13,893 nt of DNA from SVTX01 sp045638125 (GTDB lineage: Bacteria; Bacillota; Clostridia; Oscillospirales; CAG-272), in assembly GCA_045638125.1 (NCBI GenBank), contig JAZUAS010000144.1, positions 1 through 13,893 of the forward strand, read 5' to 3'. The notes under the pieces are model-generated. The model did not search any database and was not told the DNA's origin. It saw nothing but the letters and a program-made list of their open reading frames with translations. Made by a program: the position numbers and the translations under genes. The stretch's first letter is position 1. Every line of letters begins with the position of its first letter. Of this stretch, positions 1-6,368 are shown piece by piece.

Positions 1-280
1 TGGAAGCTTCCACTGCTTTTCGCGTGGCGAAACCCTGCGTTTTGGAAATGCTTTTGGAAGTCCGATTGGAACTGATTTAATTATAGCGAAAATACTTGAT
101 TTTGCGAATGCCTAAGGGCAAGTATTTGCAAAAATGTTGCAAGTTGTTGTAAATATAATTAACTAAATGATGATTTTATTGACGAAATTGCCGAATTAAT
201 AAAATGATTATTTTCCGAATTTCGCTGGACTTTCTCTCAATCACGAAACTCATTCATTGGACCTTGATAGCAATAAAAAC

Positions 281-337
281 AAAAAACGGTGATTGTATTT
301 GCCGAGGGAACCTCGGGAAGGACAGTCACCGTTTTCA
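281..337 (-). terminator. Nested palindrome, terminator-like on the - strand
   Basis: The outer arms AAAACGGTGATTGT (283-296) and ACAGTCACCGTTTT (322-335) match at 13 of 14 positions. They enclose a second perfect hairpin, CCGAGG-GAA-CCTCGG (302-316). Read on the - strand, the outer stem runs into a long T-rich tract (the A-run at 275-286 on the + strand), as in a Rho-independent terminator. On the + strand only a TTTT follows. A terminator with a hairpin inside its loop is unusual, so it could instead be a small palindromic repeat element. Confidence 0.45.
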
Positions 338-444
338 TATAAAAGTGGACAGGGAATGGAAAAGAAGACGTTTAAGGAAATGTTTCTCAATTTCTTAAAA
401 AATATTGCTATTGGAGCCAAATAAATTTTATCATGGGAATTTGA

Positions 445-530
445 GTAGAGGTCGCAAGTTAAAACCTCTACCATTCGCGGAATGTAGAGGTGAAAAGCCG
501 AAAGCCCTTGATATATAAGGCTTTTTCGGC
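445..530 (+). repeat. Three competing hairpin arms followed by a second hairpin
   Basis: GTAGAGGT at 445-452 can pair with ACCTCTAC at 464-471, which can instead pair with GTAGAGGT at 484-491. The second pairing extends with ATTC/GAATG bases around a GCG loop to about 12 pairs with one bulged C. A second hairpin follows at 497-530 (GCCGAAA...TTTTTCGGC outer stem, AGCC/GGCT inner part). Mutually exclusive pairings followed by another hairpin resemble an attenuator or a structured RNA, but no gene lies just downstream on the + strand. Recombinase-site repeats are an equal possibility. Confidence 0.4.
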
Positions 531-543
531 CTTCGTGCATTGA

Positions 544-608
544 TTTAGTACATACCTTTCGTAAATCGTGTACATACCCTTGGTTGTATGTACTTTGTAT
601 GTACTAAA
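544..608. repeat. Four GTACATAC/GTATGTAC boxes in nested inverted arrangement
   Basis: The 8-mer occurs at 548-555 and 570-577 in one orientation and at 586-593 and 597-604 in the other. The outermost copies are extended into the perfect 12-base inverted repeat TTTAGTACATAC (544-555) / GTATGTACTAAA (597-608). The region folds as a cruciform within a cruciform. Clustered short repeats of this kind suit a dimeric DNA-binding protein, such as integrase arm sites, a plasmid or element control site, or an operator. I cannot assign the protein. Confidence 0.5.
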
Positions 609-666
609 AAGGTTGTAAAAAGGGAAAAGTTCTGAAATGTGTTGAATATGAACAAAAACAAAAAGA

Positions 667-703
667 AAAAATCCGCAAGAATTGTACATTCTCACGGATT
701 TTT
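667..703. terminator. Bidirectional terminator hairpin next to the tRNA remnant
   Basis: AAAAATCCG (667-675) pairs with CGGATTTTT (695-703). Inside a CA/CA internal loop, AGAAT (678-682) pairs with ATTCT (688-692) around a TGTAC loop. The stem base is A/T-rich on both sides, so it can work in either direction. On the - strand it starts directly after the CCA end of the tRNA-like sequence, where a tRNA gene's terminator would sit. Confidence 0.6.
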
Positions 704-740
704 GGTCTGAGTGACAAGACTTGAACTTGCGGCCTCTACC
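703..740 (-). other. tRNA 3'-end remnant, possible attachment-site scar
   Basis: Read on the - strand this is the 3' part of a tRNA: a T stem and loop (GCAAG, TTCAAGT, CTTGT), the 3' acceptor strand CACTCAG, discriminator A and CCA, followed by a terminator. No matching 5' acceptor strand (CTGAGTG) or D arm exists on its 5' side (higher coordinates), so it is not a complete tRNA gene. A 15/16 copy of its GTAGAGGCCGCAAGTT part lies inverted at 445-460. Isolated tRNA 3' ends are typical of element attachment sites, but no integrase gene is visible here. Decay of an old tRNA gene is the alternative. Confidence 0.5.
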
Positions 741-832
741 ACCCCAAAACAAGGAGTGATTGTGGCGTGTGAAATAATTGTTTTGTGTGCATTGGACACA
801 ATACCCAACAATTATATAAGATTAGATTTGGC

Positions 833-861
833 TTGACATCCGATAATTTTGATGATATTAT
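833..861 (+). promoter_or_regulatory. Sigma-A promoter of the mmcQ-like/SDR/radical SAM operon
   Basis: TTGACA at 833-838 and TATTAT at 856-861 are separated by 17 bases. Transcription would start near 868. An ATG at 871 would then be almost leaderless, which argues for the downstream ATG at 928 as the true start of the first gene. Just upstream, TTGTGT (783-788) and ACACAA (796-801) form a small inverted repeat that could be an operator. Confidence 0.7.
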
Positions 862-927
862 AAGAGTAAGATGGATATTGCAAAGACTGGTGCTTTTGCT
901 TGCTGTATTGCAAAGGGAGATTTAACG

Positions 928-1302
928 ATGAACAAACAATCTTTTTTTGAATATTGCCTGGCTACATACTCCACATCACCGGACTACCCCTTCGACGAGG
1001 ACTTTGAAACTGCGGTGCTTCGGCACGGAGACACCAAAAAGTGGTATGCTCTTGTGATGAGGATACCTCGGAGCAAGTTAGGGATCGACAGCGATGAGAT
1101 GGTTGACGTGGTCAATCTGAAGGTGCCGACCGAGATGTTCGGCTCGTTCGGGGTAGAAGACGGTGTTTATCCTGCCTACCACATGAACAAGCTTCACTGG
1201 ATTTCGGTGATTTTACAAGATGCGCCTGAAGATGTTATCAAGTTCCTTGTGGACGTCAGCTTTGAGGCGACTAAGACGAAAATTAAAAAGAGAGGCGAAT
1301 GA
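928..1302 (+). CDS. MmcQ/YjbR family protein
   Basis: This is a small cytoplasmic protein of 124 residues, within the usual size of the MmcQ/YjbR (DUF419-type) family. Family hallmarks are the early KWYALVMRIP stretch (about residues 38-47), VDVVNLKVP (59-67) and the signature YPAYHMNKLHW (81-91), followed by an amphipathic C-terminal helix with the EDVIKFLVDVSFE pattern. The family is called DNA-binding from structural similarity, and its real target is unknown. I chose the ATG at 928 because GGGAGA (915-920) sits seven bases upstream. The in-frame ATG at 871 lies almost on the predicted transcription start and adds an uncharacteristic N terminus. It is the first gene of a short operon, and the SDR gene begins two bases after its stop. 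Confidence 0.85.
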   Translation: MNKQSFFEYCLATYSTSPDYPFDEDFETAVLRHGDTKKWYALVMRIPRSKLGIDSDEMVDVVNLKVPTEMFGSFGVEDGVYPAYHMNKLHWISVILQDAPEDVIKFLVDVSFEATKTKIKKRGE

Positions 1303-1303
1303 T

Positions 1304-2017
1304 ATGTTTGATTTCAAAGATAAAGTCGTTGTTGTCACGGGCGGCGCAAGAGGGATAGGTAAATGCATCTCTGAAAAATTCAGGGAGGCAGGTGCGACTG
1401 TTTGCGTTATTGACCTGCTTCAAAACGATTACTTCGTTGGCGATCTTGCCGAAAAATCAACTCTGGAACGTTTTGCGTCAAAGGTTATTTCCGATCACGG
1501 TCACGTTGACTACCTCATAAACAATGCCGCGCCGAAAATGTGCGGAATTACAAACGGCGGTTATGAGGATTTTGAGTATGCCTTAAAGGTTGGAGTGACC
1601 GCGCCGTTTTATCTTTCCAAACTATTTGCACCGTATTTTGCGGAAGGCGCAAGTATTATTAACATCTCATCGTCACGCGATCGCATGAGCCAGCCTGAAA
1701 CCGAGAGTTATACTGCGGCGAAGGGCGGTATTGCCGCGCTTACGCACGCGATGGCGGTGAGCTTTGCGGGTAAGGTTCGAGTGAACTCGATCTCGCCCGG
1801 ATGGATAGACACTAATTACACCGTTTACGAGGGCGCGGATGCTATTCAGCAACCATGTGGCCGAGTAGGAAATCCCCATGATATCGCCAATATGGTGCTA
1901 TATCTCTGTTCGGACATGGCAGGATTCATTACCGGCGAGAATATCTGCATTGACGGCGGCATGACGAAGCAGATGATTTACCACGGCGACTTCGGCTGGA
2001 CGCTTGAGGAAAAATGA
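1304..2017 (+). CDS. SDR family NAD(P)-dependent oxidoreductase
   Basis: A complete classical short-chain dehydrogenase/reductase of 237 residues. It has the nucleotide-binding TGGARGIG loop (12-19), the NNAA motif (73-76), an active-site serine in INISSS (about 119-124), the catalytic Y136-x3-K140 pair in YTAAK, and the PGWIDT loop after strand 6 (165-170). The C terminus GENICIDGGM is the usual cofactor- and substrate-side end of the fold. The closest well-known relatives are FabG-like and sugar-dehydrogenase-like reductases, and the substrate cannot be read from sequence. The start is the ATG at 1304, preceded by GAGGCGA; the open frame extends further upstream inside the previous gene without a better start. 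Its stop overlaps the next ATG in an ATGA, implying translational coupling with the radical SAM gene. Confidence 0.88.
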   Translation: MFDFKDKVVVVTGGARGIGKCISEKFREAGATVCVIDLLQNDYFVGDLAEKSTLERFASKVISDHGHVDYLINNAAPKMCGITNGGYEDFEYALKVGVTAPFYLSKLFAPYFAEGASIINISSSRDRMSQPETESYTAAKGGIAALTHAMAVSFAGKVRVNSISPGWIDTNYTVYEGADAIQQPCGRVGNPHDIANMVLYLCSDMAGFITGENICIDGGMTKQMIYHGDFGWTLEEK

Positions 2018-2766
2018 AAAATCAATATTTGAACAATCTGAACAAGATCGAGTTTGTCGTAACTGACGCATGCACGGGGCGGTGCAAGCACTGCTCCGAG
2101 GGAGAGCACAGGTCATGCGGCGAGCGGATCGACCCCCAAATTGCCGCAGATGCGGTGCGCAAGATAGCGACGGTGTACGATATCGAAACCGTGATGGCCT
2201 TTGGCGGCGAGCCGCTTTTGCATACGGACGCGGTCGAGCAAATCATGACGGTAGCCAAGGAGTTGAATATTCCAAAACGTCAGCTCATAACCAACGGCTA
2301 TTTTTCAAAGAATTTCGACAAAATCCGCGAGGTCGCGGGGCAGCTTGCTTCGTGCGGTGTAAATGACCTGCTTTTGTCGGTAGACGCATTTCATCAAGAA
2401 ACCATTCCGCTTGAAATAGTCAAAATATTTGCCGCCGAGGTAAAGACGTGCGGCATACCGATTCGACTCCAGCCCACGTGGCTTGTAAGTGCTGTGGATG
2501 ACAATCCCTACAACAGAAAAACGAGGGAGATTCTCGACAGCTTTGACGATATGGATATCCCGGAGGGAGAGGGAAACGTCATTTTCCCCGAAGGAAATGC
2601 GCTGAAATATCTCGCAGAATATTTCACGGACACTCTTCCCGAAAATCCTTATGTGGAAGATCCGCGCGACGTGCGTTGTGTGTCGTTCTCATCGAACGAT
2701 GACGTTCTTGGCGGCAACGTTTACAAGCGCGATATTATGGAAATTATTGAGGATTATGCTCCGTAA
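2014..2766 (+). CDS. Radical SAM protein
   Basis: A 250-residue radical SAM enzyme. C20, C24 and C27 in ACTGRCKHC form the CX3CX2C motif for the S-adenosylmethionine-binding [4Fe-4S] cluster. FGGEPLL (63-69) is the GGEP-type SAM-binding motif, and LLLSVDAFH and IRLQPTW fit the later strands of the partial TIM barrel. No second ferredoxin-like or SPASM cysteine cluster is visible, so I would not call it an activase or peptide-maturation enzyme. It overlaps the preceding SDR gene by four bases (ATGA). The protein ends soon after NVYKRDIMEIIEDYAP, directly before the stump of a second SDR gene. The end may be natural or may have been trimmed by the event that broke that gene. Substrate unknown. 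Confidence 0.82.
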   Translation: MKNQYLNNLNKIEFVVTDACTGRCKHCSEGEHRSCGERIDPQIAADAVRKIATVYDIETVMAFGGEPLLHTDAVEQIMTVAKELNIPKRQLITNGYFSKNFDKIREVAGQLASCGVNDLLLSVDAFHQETIPLEIVKIFAAEVKTCGIPIRLQPTWLVSAVDDNPYNRKTREILDSFDDMDIPEGEGNVIFPEGNALKYLAEYFTDTLPENPYVEDPRDVRCVSFSSNDDVLGGNVYKRDIMEIIEDYAP

Positions 2767-3092
2767 AGGAGAAAAATATTTTCACCGATGCGGCGCAGGT
2801 GTTTGTAGGGCAGATCACCTACGGCGCGAGCAAGGCAACCCTTGAGGCGCTGACGCGCAGTATCGCGCTTGAGGTGGCGCAGTATGGCATTACCGTTAAC
2901 TGTATCGCCCCCGGCCCGACTCAAACAGGCTGGATCGACGAGGATTTTGAAAAGATAGTTGTTCCGATGATCCCAATGGGCAGTTTAATTGAGCCGGAAG
3001 ACATCGCCGAAACAATTCTGTTCCTTGCAAGCGAGCAGGCGAGAATGATTACGGGCCAAGTCATCAAGGTTTCCGGCGGAAAGGGGCTTTGA
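2767..3092 (+). pseudogene. 3' remnant of a second SDR oxidoreductase gene
   Basis: The frame running from 2751 to the TGA at 3090-3092 encodes only the C-terminal half of a FabG-like SDR. It has the catalytic YGASK (YxxxK), ITVNCIAPGPTQTGW after strand 6, and the closing ITGQVIKVSGG. The roughly 150 N-terminal residues with the TGxxxGxG cofactor loop and the NNAG region are missing, and the sequence before it belongs to the radical SAM gene in another frame. A GTG at 2799 could start a 97-residue product but has no convincing ribosome site, and such a product could not bind NAD(P). AAAGGAG at 2765-2771 instead leads to an ATG at 2788 that stops after six codons. It is most simply a deletion relic of a once longer operon. 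Confidence 0.75.
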
Positions 3093-3153
3093 GACATCAC
3101 TTAATCTGCATTGAGAATTGTAGATCATAAAAGCGCCGGAGATGTGGTTTTGG

Positions 3154-3182
3154 TTGACAAGCCGGCAGAGATATGTTATACT
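3154..3182 (+). promoter_or_regulatory. Extended -10 sigma-A promoter of udk
   Basis: TTGACA (3154-3159), a 17-base spacer and TATACT (3177-3182), with TG one base before the -10 element. Transcription would begin near 3189, giving a short leader of about 25 bases to the udk ATG. Confidence 0.8.
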
Positions 3183-3213
3183 CAATTATACAAAAGATGA
3201 TGGGAGGATCATT

Positions 3214-3828
3214 ATGGCAAAATCAATGTTGATAGGAATTGCGGGCGGTACGGGTTCCGGTAAGTCTACCTTTGCAAACGGGCTCAAAAAGCTTTTTCCT
3301 GATGATATAACCATTATTTCCTACGATAACTATTACAAGGCGCAGGACCATCTTACTATGGAGGAGAGAGTTAAGACGAATTATGACTGTCCCGATGCAC
3401 TTGATACAGATCTGCTTGTAAAGCATCTCCGCCAGCTTCTTGAAGGTGAGTGCGTTGACGTGCCGAATTACGATTTTTGTAAACACACAAGATGTCCCGA
3501 GGTTACCAGCCTGTGTCCGACTCCCGTCATTATTATTGATGGCATTCTCACCTTTCACGACGAGAGATTGCGAGAACTGTTCGATATCAAGATCTTTGCC
3601 GATGCGGATGCGGATGAGAGAATTCTTCGTCGACTCCGCCGAGACGTAACAGAGAGAGGTCGTGATATTGACGGTGTTATCAATCAGTACATAAGCACGG
3701 TTAAGGTCATGCACGGCATCTACGTTGAGCCTACAAAGAAGTATGCGGATATAATTATCAACGGCGGCAGAAACACGGTAGCTCTCGACATTGTTGCTTC
3801 GAGAATCAAGAGAAAATTGGGCAAATAA
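3214..3828 (+). CDS. udk: Uridine kinase
   Basis: Phosphorylates uridine (and usually cytidine) with ATP or GTP in the cytoplasmic pyrimidine salvage pathway. The 204-residue product has the full P-loop GGTGSGKST (11-19), the SYDNYYK segment (36-42) that carries the catalytic Asp of the family, VPNYDF (83-88) and IIIDGILTF (106-114), the usual E/DGIL strand before the nucleoside lid. RRLRRDVTERGRD (139-151) is the Arg-rich triphosphate-contacting helix. Length fits the family. The ATG at 3214 follows GGGAGG (3202-3207) by six bases. An open frame extends upstream to 3142, but that ATG precedes the promoter -35 element. The gene has its own promoter and terminator, so it is monocistronic and not functionally tied to either neighbour operon. 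Confidence 0.92.
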   Translation: MAKSMLIGIAGGTGSGKSTFANGLKKLFPDDITIISYDNYYKAQDHLTMEERVKTNYDCPDALDTDLLVKHLRQLLEGECVDVPNYDFCKHTRCPEVTSLCPTPVIIIDGILTFHDERLRELFDIKIFADADADERILRRLRRDVTERGRDIDGVINQYISTVKVMHGIYVEPTKKYADIIINGGRNTVALDIVASRIKRKLGK

Positions 3829-3842
3829 AAAGGTTAGATATT

Positions 3843-3879
3843 AAAAAGCATTGAGAACTCAAACTCTCAATGCTTTTTT
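3843..3879 (+). terminator. Rho-independent terminator of udk
   Basis: GCATTGAGA (3848-3856) pairs with TCTCAATGC (3865-3873) around an eight-base loop. An A-run lies before the stem and six T follow (3874-3879). It sits 15 bases after the udk stop codon. Confidence 0.9.
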
Positions 3880-3994
3880 GTGCTTTTTAATGGCATTTAT
3901 TGTGAATAACGCCATTGTTTGGTATTTCAACAACTCCGTTTGAATGCAGATTGAACAAAAACCACAATTTGATCAACAAAATGGCATCAAGGTA

Positions 3995-4023
3995 TTGACA
4001 AAAAAATATCATTGTGGTATAAT
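3995..4023 (+). promoter_or_regulatory. Consensus extended -10 promoter of the Rnf-like operon
   Basis: TTGACA (3995-4000) and TATAAT (4018-4023) with a 17-base spacer and an extended TG (4015-4016). Both hexamers are perfect, which suggests high expression, in line with the strong codon bias of the first gene. Upstream lie an inverted repeat AATGGC/GCCATT (3889-3894, 3911-3916) with TTATT/AATAA inside it, and the palindrome TTGATCAA (3969-3976). Either could be a regulator site, but I cannot name the regulator. Confidence 0.85.
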
Positions 4024-4041
4024 GTTATAGAATGCGGTTTA

Positions 4042-4107
4042 ACTCATATGGTTAATCTTCAATTTGAGCGGATATCGCAGTTCAAGTTGAAGATTAACCA
4101 TATGAGT
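4042..4107 (+). promoter_or_regulatory. Long 5'-leader hairpin of the Rnf-like operon
   Basis: Bases 4042-4062 and 4087-4107 form a perfect 21-pair stem. It continues inward through 4063-4069 with 4080-4086, with G-T wobbles, to about 28 pairs around a ten-base loop containing GATATC. The stem starts about 12 bases after the predicted transcript start and about 45 bases before the start codon, so it is within the mRNA leader. No T-run follows, so it is not a terminator. A 16-base perfect A/T palindrome (4118-4133) follows it. Possible roles are mRNA 5' stabiliser, RNase III-type processing site, or a small inserted palindromic element. Confidence 0.7.
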
Positions 4108-4152
4108 GGAGATCGTAAATAAAATATTTTATTAAAAAGGAAGGAAAGAAAA

Positions 4153-5205
4153 ATGAAAAAGTTTTTCGCAATTCTTCTCTGCGCTATCATGGTATTTGCA
4201 GTTGTTGCATGTGATAACGCGCAGACCCCCGCAGAAGCTGATTACAAGCTCGGTATGGGCGTAGTAGTTAGCATGGATAGCTCCAAGACCGGCACTGCAC
4301 AGGTTGACGCAACCGTTGCAACCGTAGTAACCGATGCTGACGGTAAGATCGTTGCTTGCCGCATCGACGTTGCTCAGAACAAGTTCGACCTTGCTAAGGA
4401 CTTCACCAACACTGAGAAGAAGTTCGAGACCAAGAAGGAGCTCAAGGAGCGTTATAACATGGCTGCTTACGGTAAGCCCAACGTTGGCGACACCGTTCTT
4501 GAGTGGTACAAGCAGGCAGAAGTATTCGAGAACTTTGTAATCGGCAAGACCGTTGCAGACCTCGAGACTCTCAAGACCAACACTCAGCTCGTTAACGATC
4601 ACAACATTTCCACTGACGAGGCTCTTCTTTCCGCAGGCTGCACCATCGAGATCGGTGATTTCTGTGAGGCTGCTATCAAGGCTATTAAGGACGAGCAGGG
4701 CATGAGCTTCAAGGCTGTTGCAGGCACCTTCACCCTTGGTGTTGCTGCTAAGACCAACCTCGACTCTGCTAACAAGGCTGCTACCGAGACCGAGAACGGC
4801 ACCGTTGCTATGTACACCGACTTTGCTTGCGCAGTAGTTGTTGACGGTAAGGTTGTTGCTACTCTTAACGATGCAATCCAGCCCAAGATCACTGTAAACG
4901 CTGCAGGCGAGATCGTTGAGAAGACCTTCAAGGCTACCAAGAGAGAGCTTAAGGAAGGCTACAACATGGCTGCTTACGGTTCTGACAATGACGGCGACGA
5001 GAGAGTTCTTGAGTGGTACGTTCAGTCTGCTGAGTTCTCCAAGTTCGTTGTAGGTAAGACCGCTGCTGATATCGCAGGCATGAAGACCCAGCTCGTTAAC
5101 AACCACTACATCTCTGTTGACGAGGATCTTCTTTCCGCAGGCTGCACCATGCAGATCACCGGCATCTGCGCAGTAGTAGCTCAGGCTGCAAATTACGCAA
5201 AATAA
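4153..5205 (+). CDS. Lipoprotein with two FMN-binding-like repeats (PplA-like)
   Basis: A predicted extracytosolic lipoprotein of 350 residues, with a signal peptide ending in VVAC so that C20 would be lipidated and the protein anchored on the outer membrane face. The rest is a tandem duplication (about 31-180 and 190-350). Each half has the block K(K/R)ELKE-x-YNMAAYG, VLEWY and (I/V)GKT, and ends in DExLLSAGCT followed by a short helix. That end aligns by position with the (S/T)GAT sequence where ApbE attaches FMN by phosphodiester to a threonine. T164 and T332 keep the threonine, but the local sequence is AGCT. Its neighbours are ApbE and flavinylated Rnf subunits, so I infer an electron carrier outside the membrane, similar in plan to Listeria PplA. 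Codon choice is strongly biased, as in highly expressed genes. AGGAAGGA at 4138-4145 serves the ATG. Flavinylation is unproven. Confidence 0.7.
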   Translation: MKKFFAILLCAIMVFAVVACDNAQTPAEADYKLGMGVVVSMDSSKTGTAQVDATVATVVTDADGKIVACRIDVAQNKFDLAKDFTNTEKKFETKKELKERYNMAAYGKPNVGDTVLEWYKQAEVFENFVIGKTVADLETLKTNTQLVNDHNISTDEALLSAGCTIEIGDFCEAAIKAIKDEQGMSFKAVAGTFTLGVAAKTNLDSANKAATETENGTVAMYTDFACAVVVDGKVVATLNDAIQPKITVNAAGEIVEKTFKATKRELKEGYNMAAYGSDNDGDERVLEWYVQSAEFSKFVVGKTAADIAGMKTQLVNNHYISVDEDLLSAGCTMQITGICAVVAQAANYAK

Positions 5206-5234
5206 TTTAATACTTTATATAGGAGAATAAGAAT

Positions 5235-6296
5235 TTGAAGTTATTCAAATCTCTGATTTCCCTAGGTGCAATTATAGGGCTGCTCGTCATTTTGACGGGC
5301 TGCCCTACAGTTGCGAATAGGGAGGAAACAAAAAGTCCCCTTGGAAAGGTAAACTTTACCTATTTTGACACCGTATCTTACGTTTACAGCTATGCGGGAG
5401 ACTCGCAAGAGACCTTTGACGCTAACGCCAACGCCGCTTTTGAGCTGCTTGGGGAATACCACAGACTTTTTGATATCTACTACGAGCACACCGGGGTAAC
5501 TAATCTCCGCACCCTTAACAAAAATGCGGGTGGTGAGCCTATGGTCGTTGACGAAAAGCTCATCGATTTCCTGCTTTACGCCAAGGAGTTGTATAAGACT
5601 ACAAACGGCGAAATGAATATTATGATGGGCTCGGTGCTTCGTCTCTGGCACGATTGCAGAGAAGCGGCGAGCAACAATTCCGAAAGCGCACGCATCCCAA
5701 CGGAAGCAGAGCTTGCGGAGGCAAATAAATACACGGACATGTCCTTTTTGGAGATAGACGAAAAGAATAATACGGTCCGTATAACCGATCCTCGCGCGTC
5801 GATCGACGTGGGAGCTTTGGGAAAGGGATATGCCACTGAAAAGGCGGCGCAATATCTTAAGTCGGTCGGAGCTGAGAGCTACGTTCTCAACATCGGCGGA
5901 AATATTCGCATAATCGGTCATAAGCCCGACGGTTCGGGTTGGGGAACGGGAATAAAGGACCCTGCCGATACCGACAGATATGCCATAACCTTGACTCTTG
6001 CCGACACCTCCTGCGTTACTTCGGGAGACTATGAAAGATACTTTTCGGTTGGCAGTCAGAGATATCACCACATTATCGATAAGGACACATTGATGCCCGC
6101 GACCTATTTCAGCTCGGTTTCGATATTTACCGAGGATAGCGGTCTTGCAGACGCACTTTCCACCGCGCTCTTTGCTATGAGCTACGAGGAGGGAAGGGCT
6201 ATAGTTGAAGATCTCGGTAACGTTGACGTTATCTGGATAACACCCGACGGTGAGATGTATTACACCGATGGAATTGAAGAGCTGATCAGAAAATGA
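5235..6296 (+). CDS. apbE: ApbE: FAD:protein FMN transferase (lipoprotein)
   Basis: Uses FAD and Mg2+ to attach FMN to threonines of exported or membrane flavoproteins such as RnfG and RnfD. The 353-residue product has a signal peptide with lipobox LTGC (C23), placing it outside the membrane. Family motifs are DVGALGKGYATEKA (191-204), the LNIGGN strand (219-223 region), TSGDYERYF (262-270), YHHIID (277-282) and the metal-binding region ADALSTALF (305-313, D306 and T310). The start is a TTG at 5235, nine bases after AGGAG (5221-5225), with no better ATG in frame. It lies 29 bases after the FMN-repeat lipoprotein and just before rnfC, so its clients are most likely encoded in this operon: RnfD, both RnfG domains and perhaps the lipoprotein. 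Confidence 0.92.
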   Translation: MKLFKSLISLGAIIGLLVILTGCPTVANREETKSPLGKVNFTYFDTVSYVYSYAGDSQETFDANANAAFELLGEYHRLFDIYYEHTGVTNLRTLNKNAGGEPMVVDEKLIDFLLYAKELYKTTNGEMNIMMGSVLRLWHDCREAASNNSESARIPTEAELAEANKYTDMSFLEIDEKNNTVRITDPRASIDVGALGKGYATEKAAQYLKSVGAESYVLNIGGNIRIIGHKPDGSGWGTGIKDPADTDRYAITLTLADTSCVTSGDYERYFSVGSQRYHHIIDKDTLMPATYFSSVSIFTEDSGLADALSTALFAMSYEEGRAIVEDLGNVDVIWITPDGEMYYTDGIEELIRK

Positions 6297-6309
6297 TCGG
6301 CGCATGAAT

Positions 6310-6339
6310 TTGAAAACAATTTTAGTTTAAAAATATAAA
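6310..6339 (+). promoter_or_regulatory. Possible internal promoter before rnfC
   Basis: TTGAAA (6310-6315) and TATAAA (6334-6339), separated by 18 bases, lie in the 66-base gap between apbE and rnfC. The gap is A/T-rich, so chance matches are likely. If real, it would let the Rnf-like genes be expressed apart from the lipoprotein and apbE. Confidence 0.3.
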
Positions 6340-6368
6340 AGAAAATAAAAAAACGGGAGGAAATGGTT

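Larger units (their letters stand above)
1..832. other. Intergenic region without a convincing gene, rich in repeats
   Basis: No open frame here has a ribosome site, family motif or protein-like composition that I can support. The short overlapping frames on both strands run through the palindromes and the tRNA remnant and read as by-products of them. The first 12 bases (TGGAAGCTTCCA) are a perfect palindrome. Near 90-133 two inverted repeats interlock: AAATACTTG/CAAGTATTT at 90-98 and 119-127, and TTTTGC/GCAAAA at 100-105 and 128-133. A frame open from base 2 to a TAA at 113-115 could be the last 37 codons of an upstream gene, but I recognise nothing in it. The structured elements from 281 on are listed separately. 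Confidence 0.6.

Noticed and set aside
2..115. 3' end of an upstream gene, 37 codons ending in TAA
   Set aside because: Too short, with no recognisable motif and no support over other frames. It may be real but cannot be shown here.
445..608. A CRISPR array
   Set aside because: The repeats are only eight bases, occur in both orientations and are not separated by uniform spacers.
703..790. A complete tRNA gene on the - strand
   Set aside because: No 5' acceptor strand complementary to CACTCAG and no D arm can be found, and the possible anticodon stem near 742-760 would leave a variable region too long for an ordinary tRNA.
3900..3909. A TTGTGAA half-site resembling the redox repressor Rex operator upstream of the Rnf-like operon
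   Set aside because: The second half of the palindrome is missing and the site is about 90 bases before the -35 element.
4042..4107. A transcription terminator or known riboswitch before the lipoprotein gene
   Set aside because: The hairpin lacks a following T-run, and the leader has no conserved core of the FMN, TPP, cobalamin or other riboswitch classes that I can recognise.
4132..5106. A 324-codon open frame on the - strand opposite the FMN-repeat lipoprotein gene
   Set aside because: It arises from the strong codon bias of the + strand gene, which removes stop codons from the opposite frame. It has no ribosome site, and its Leu/Val/Ser-rich composition matches no family.
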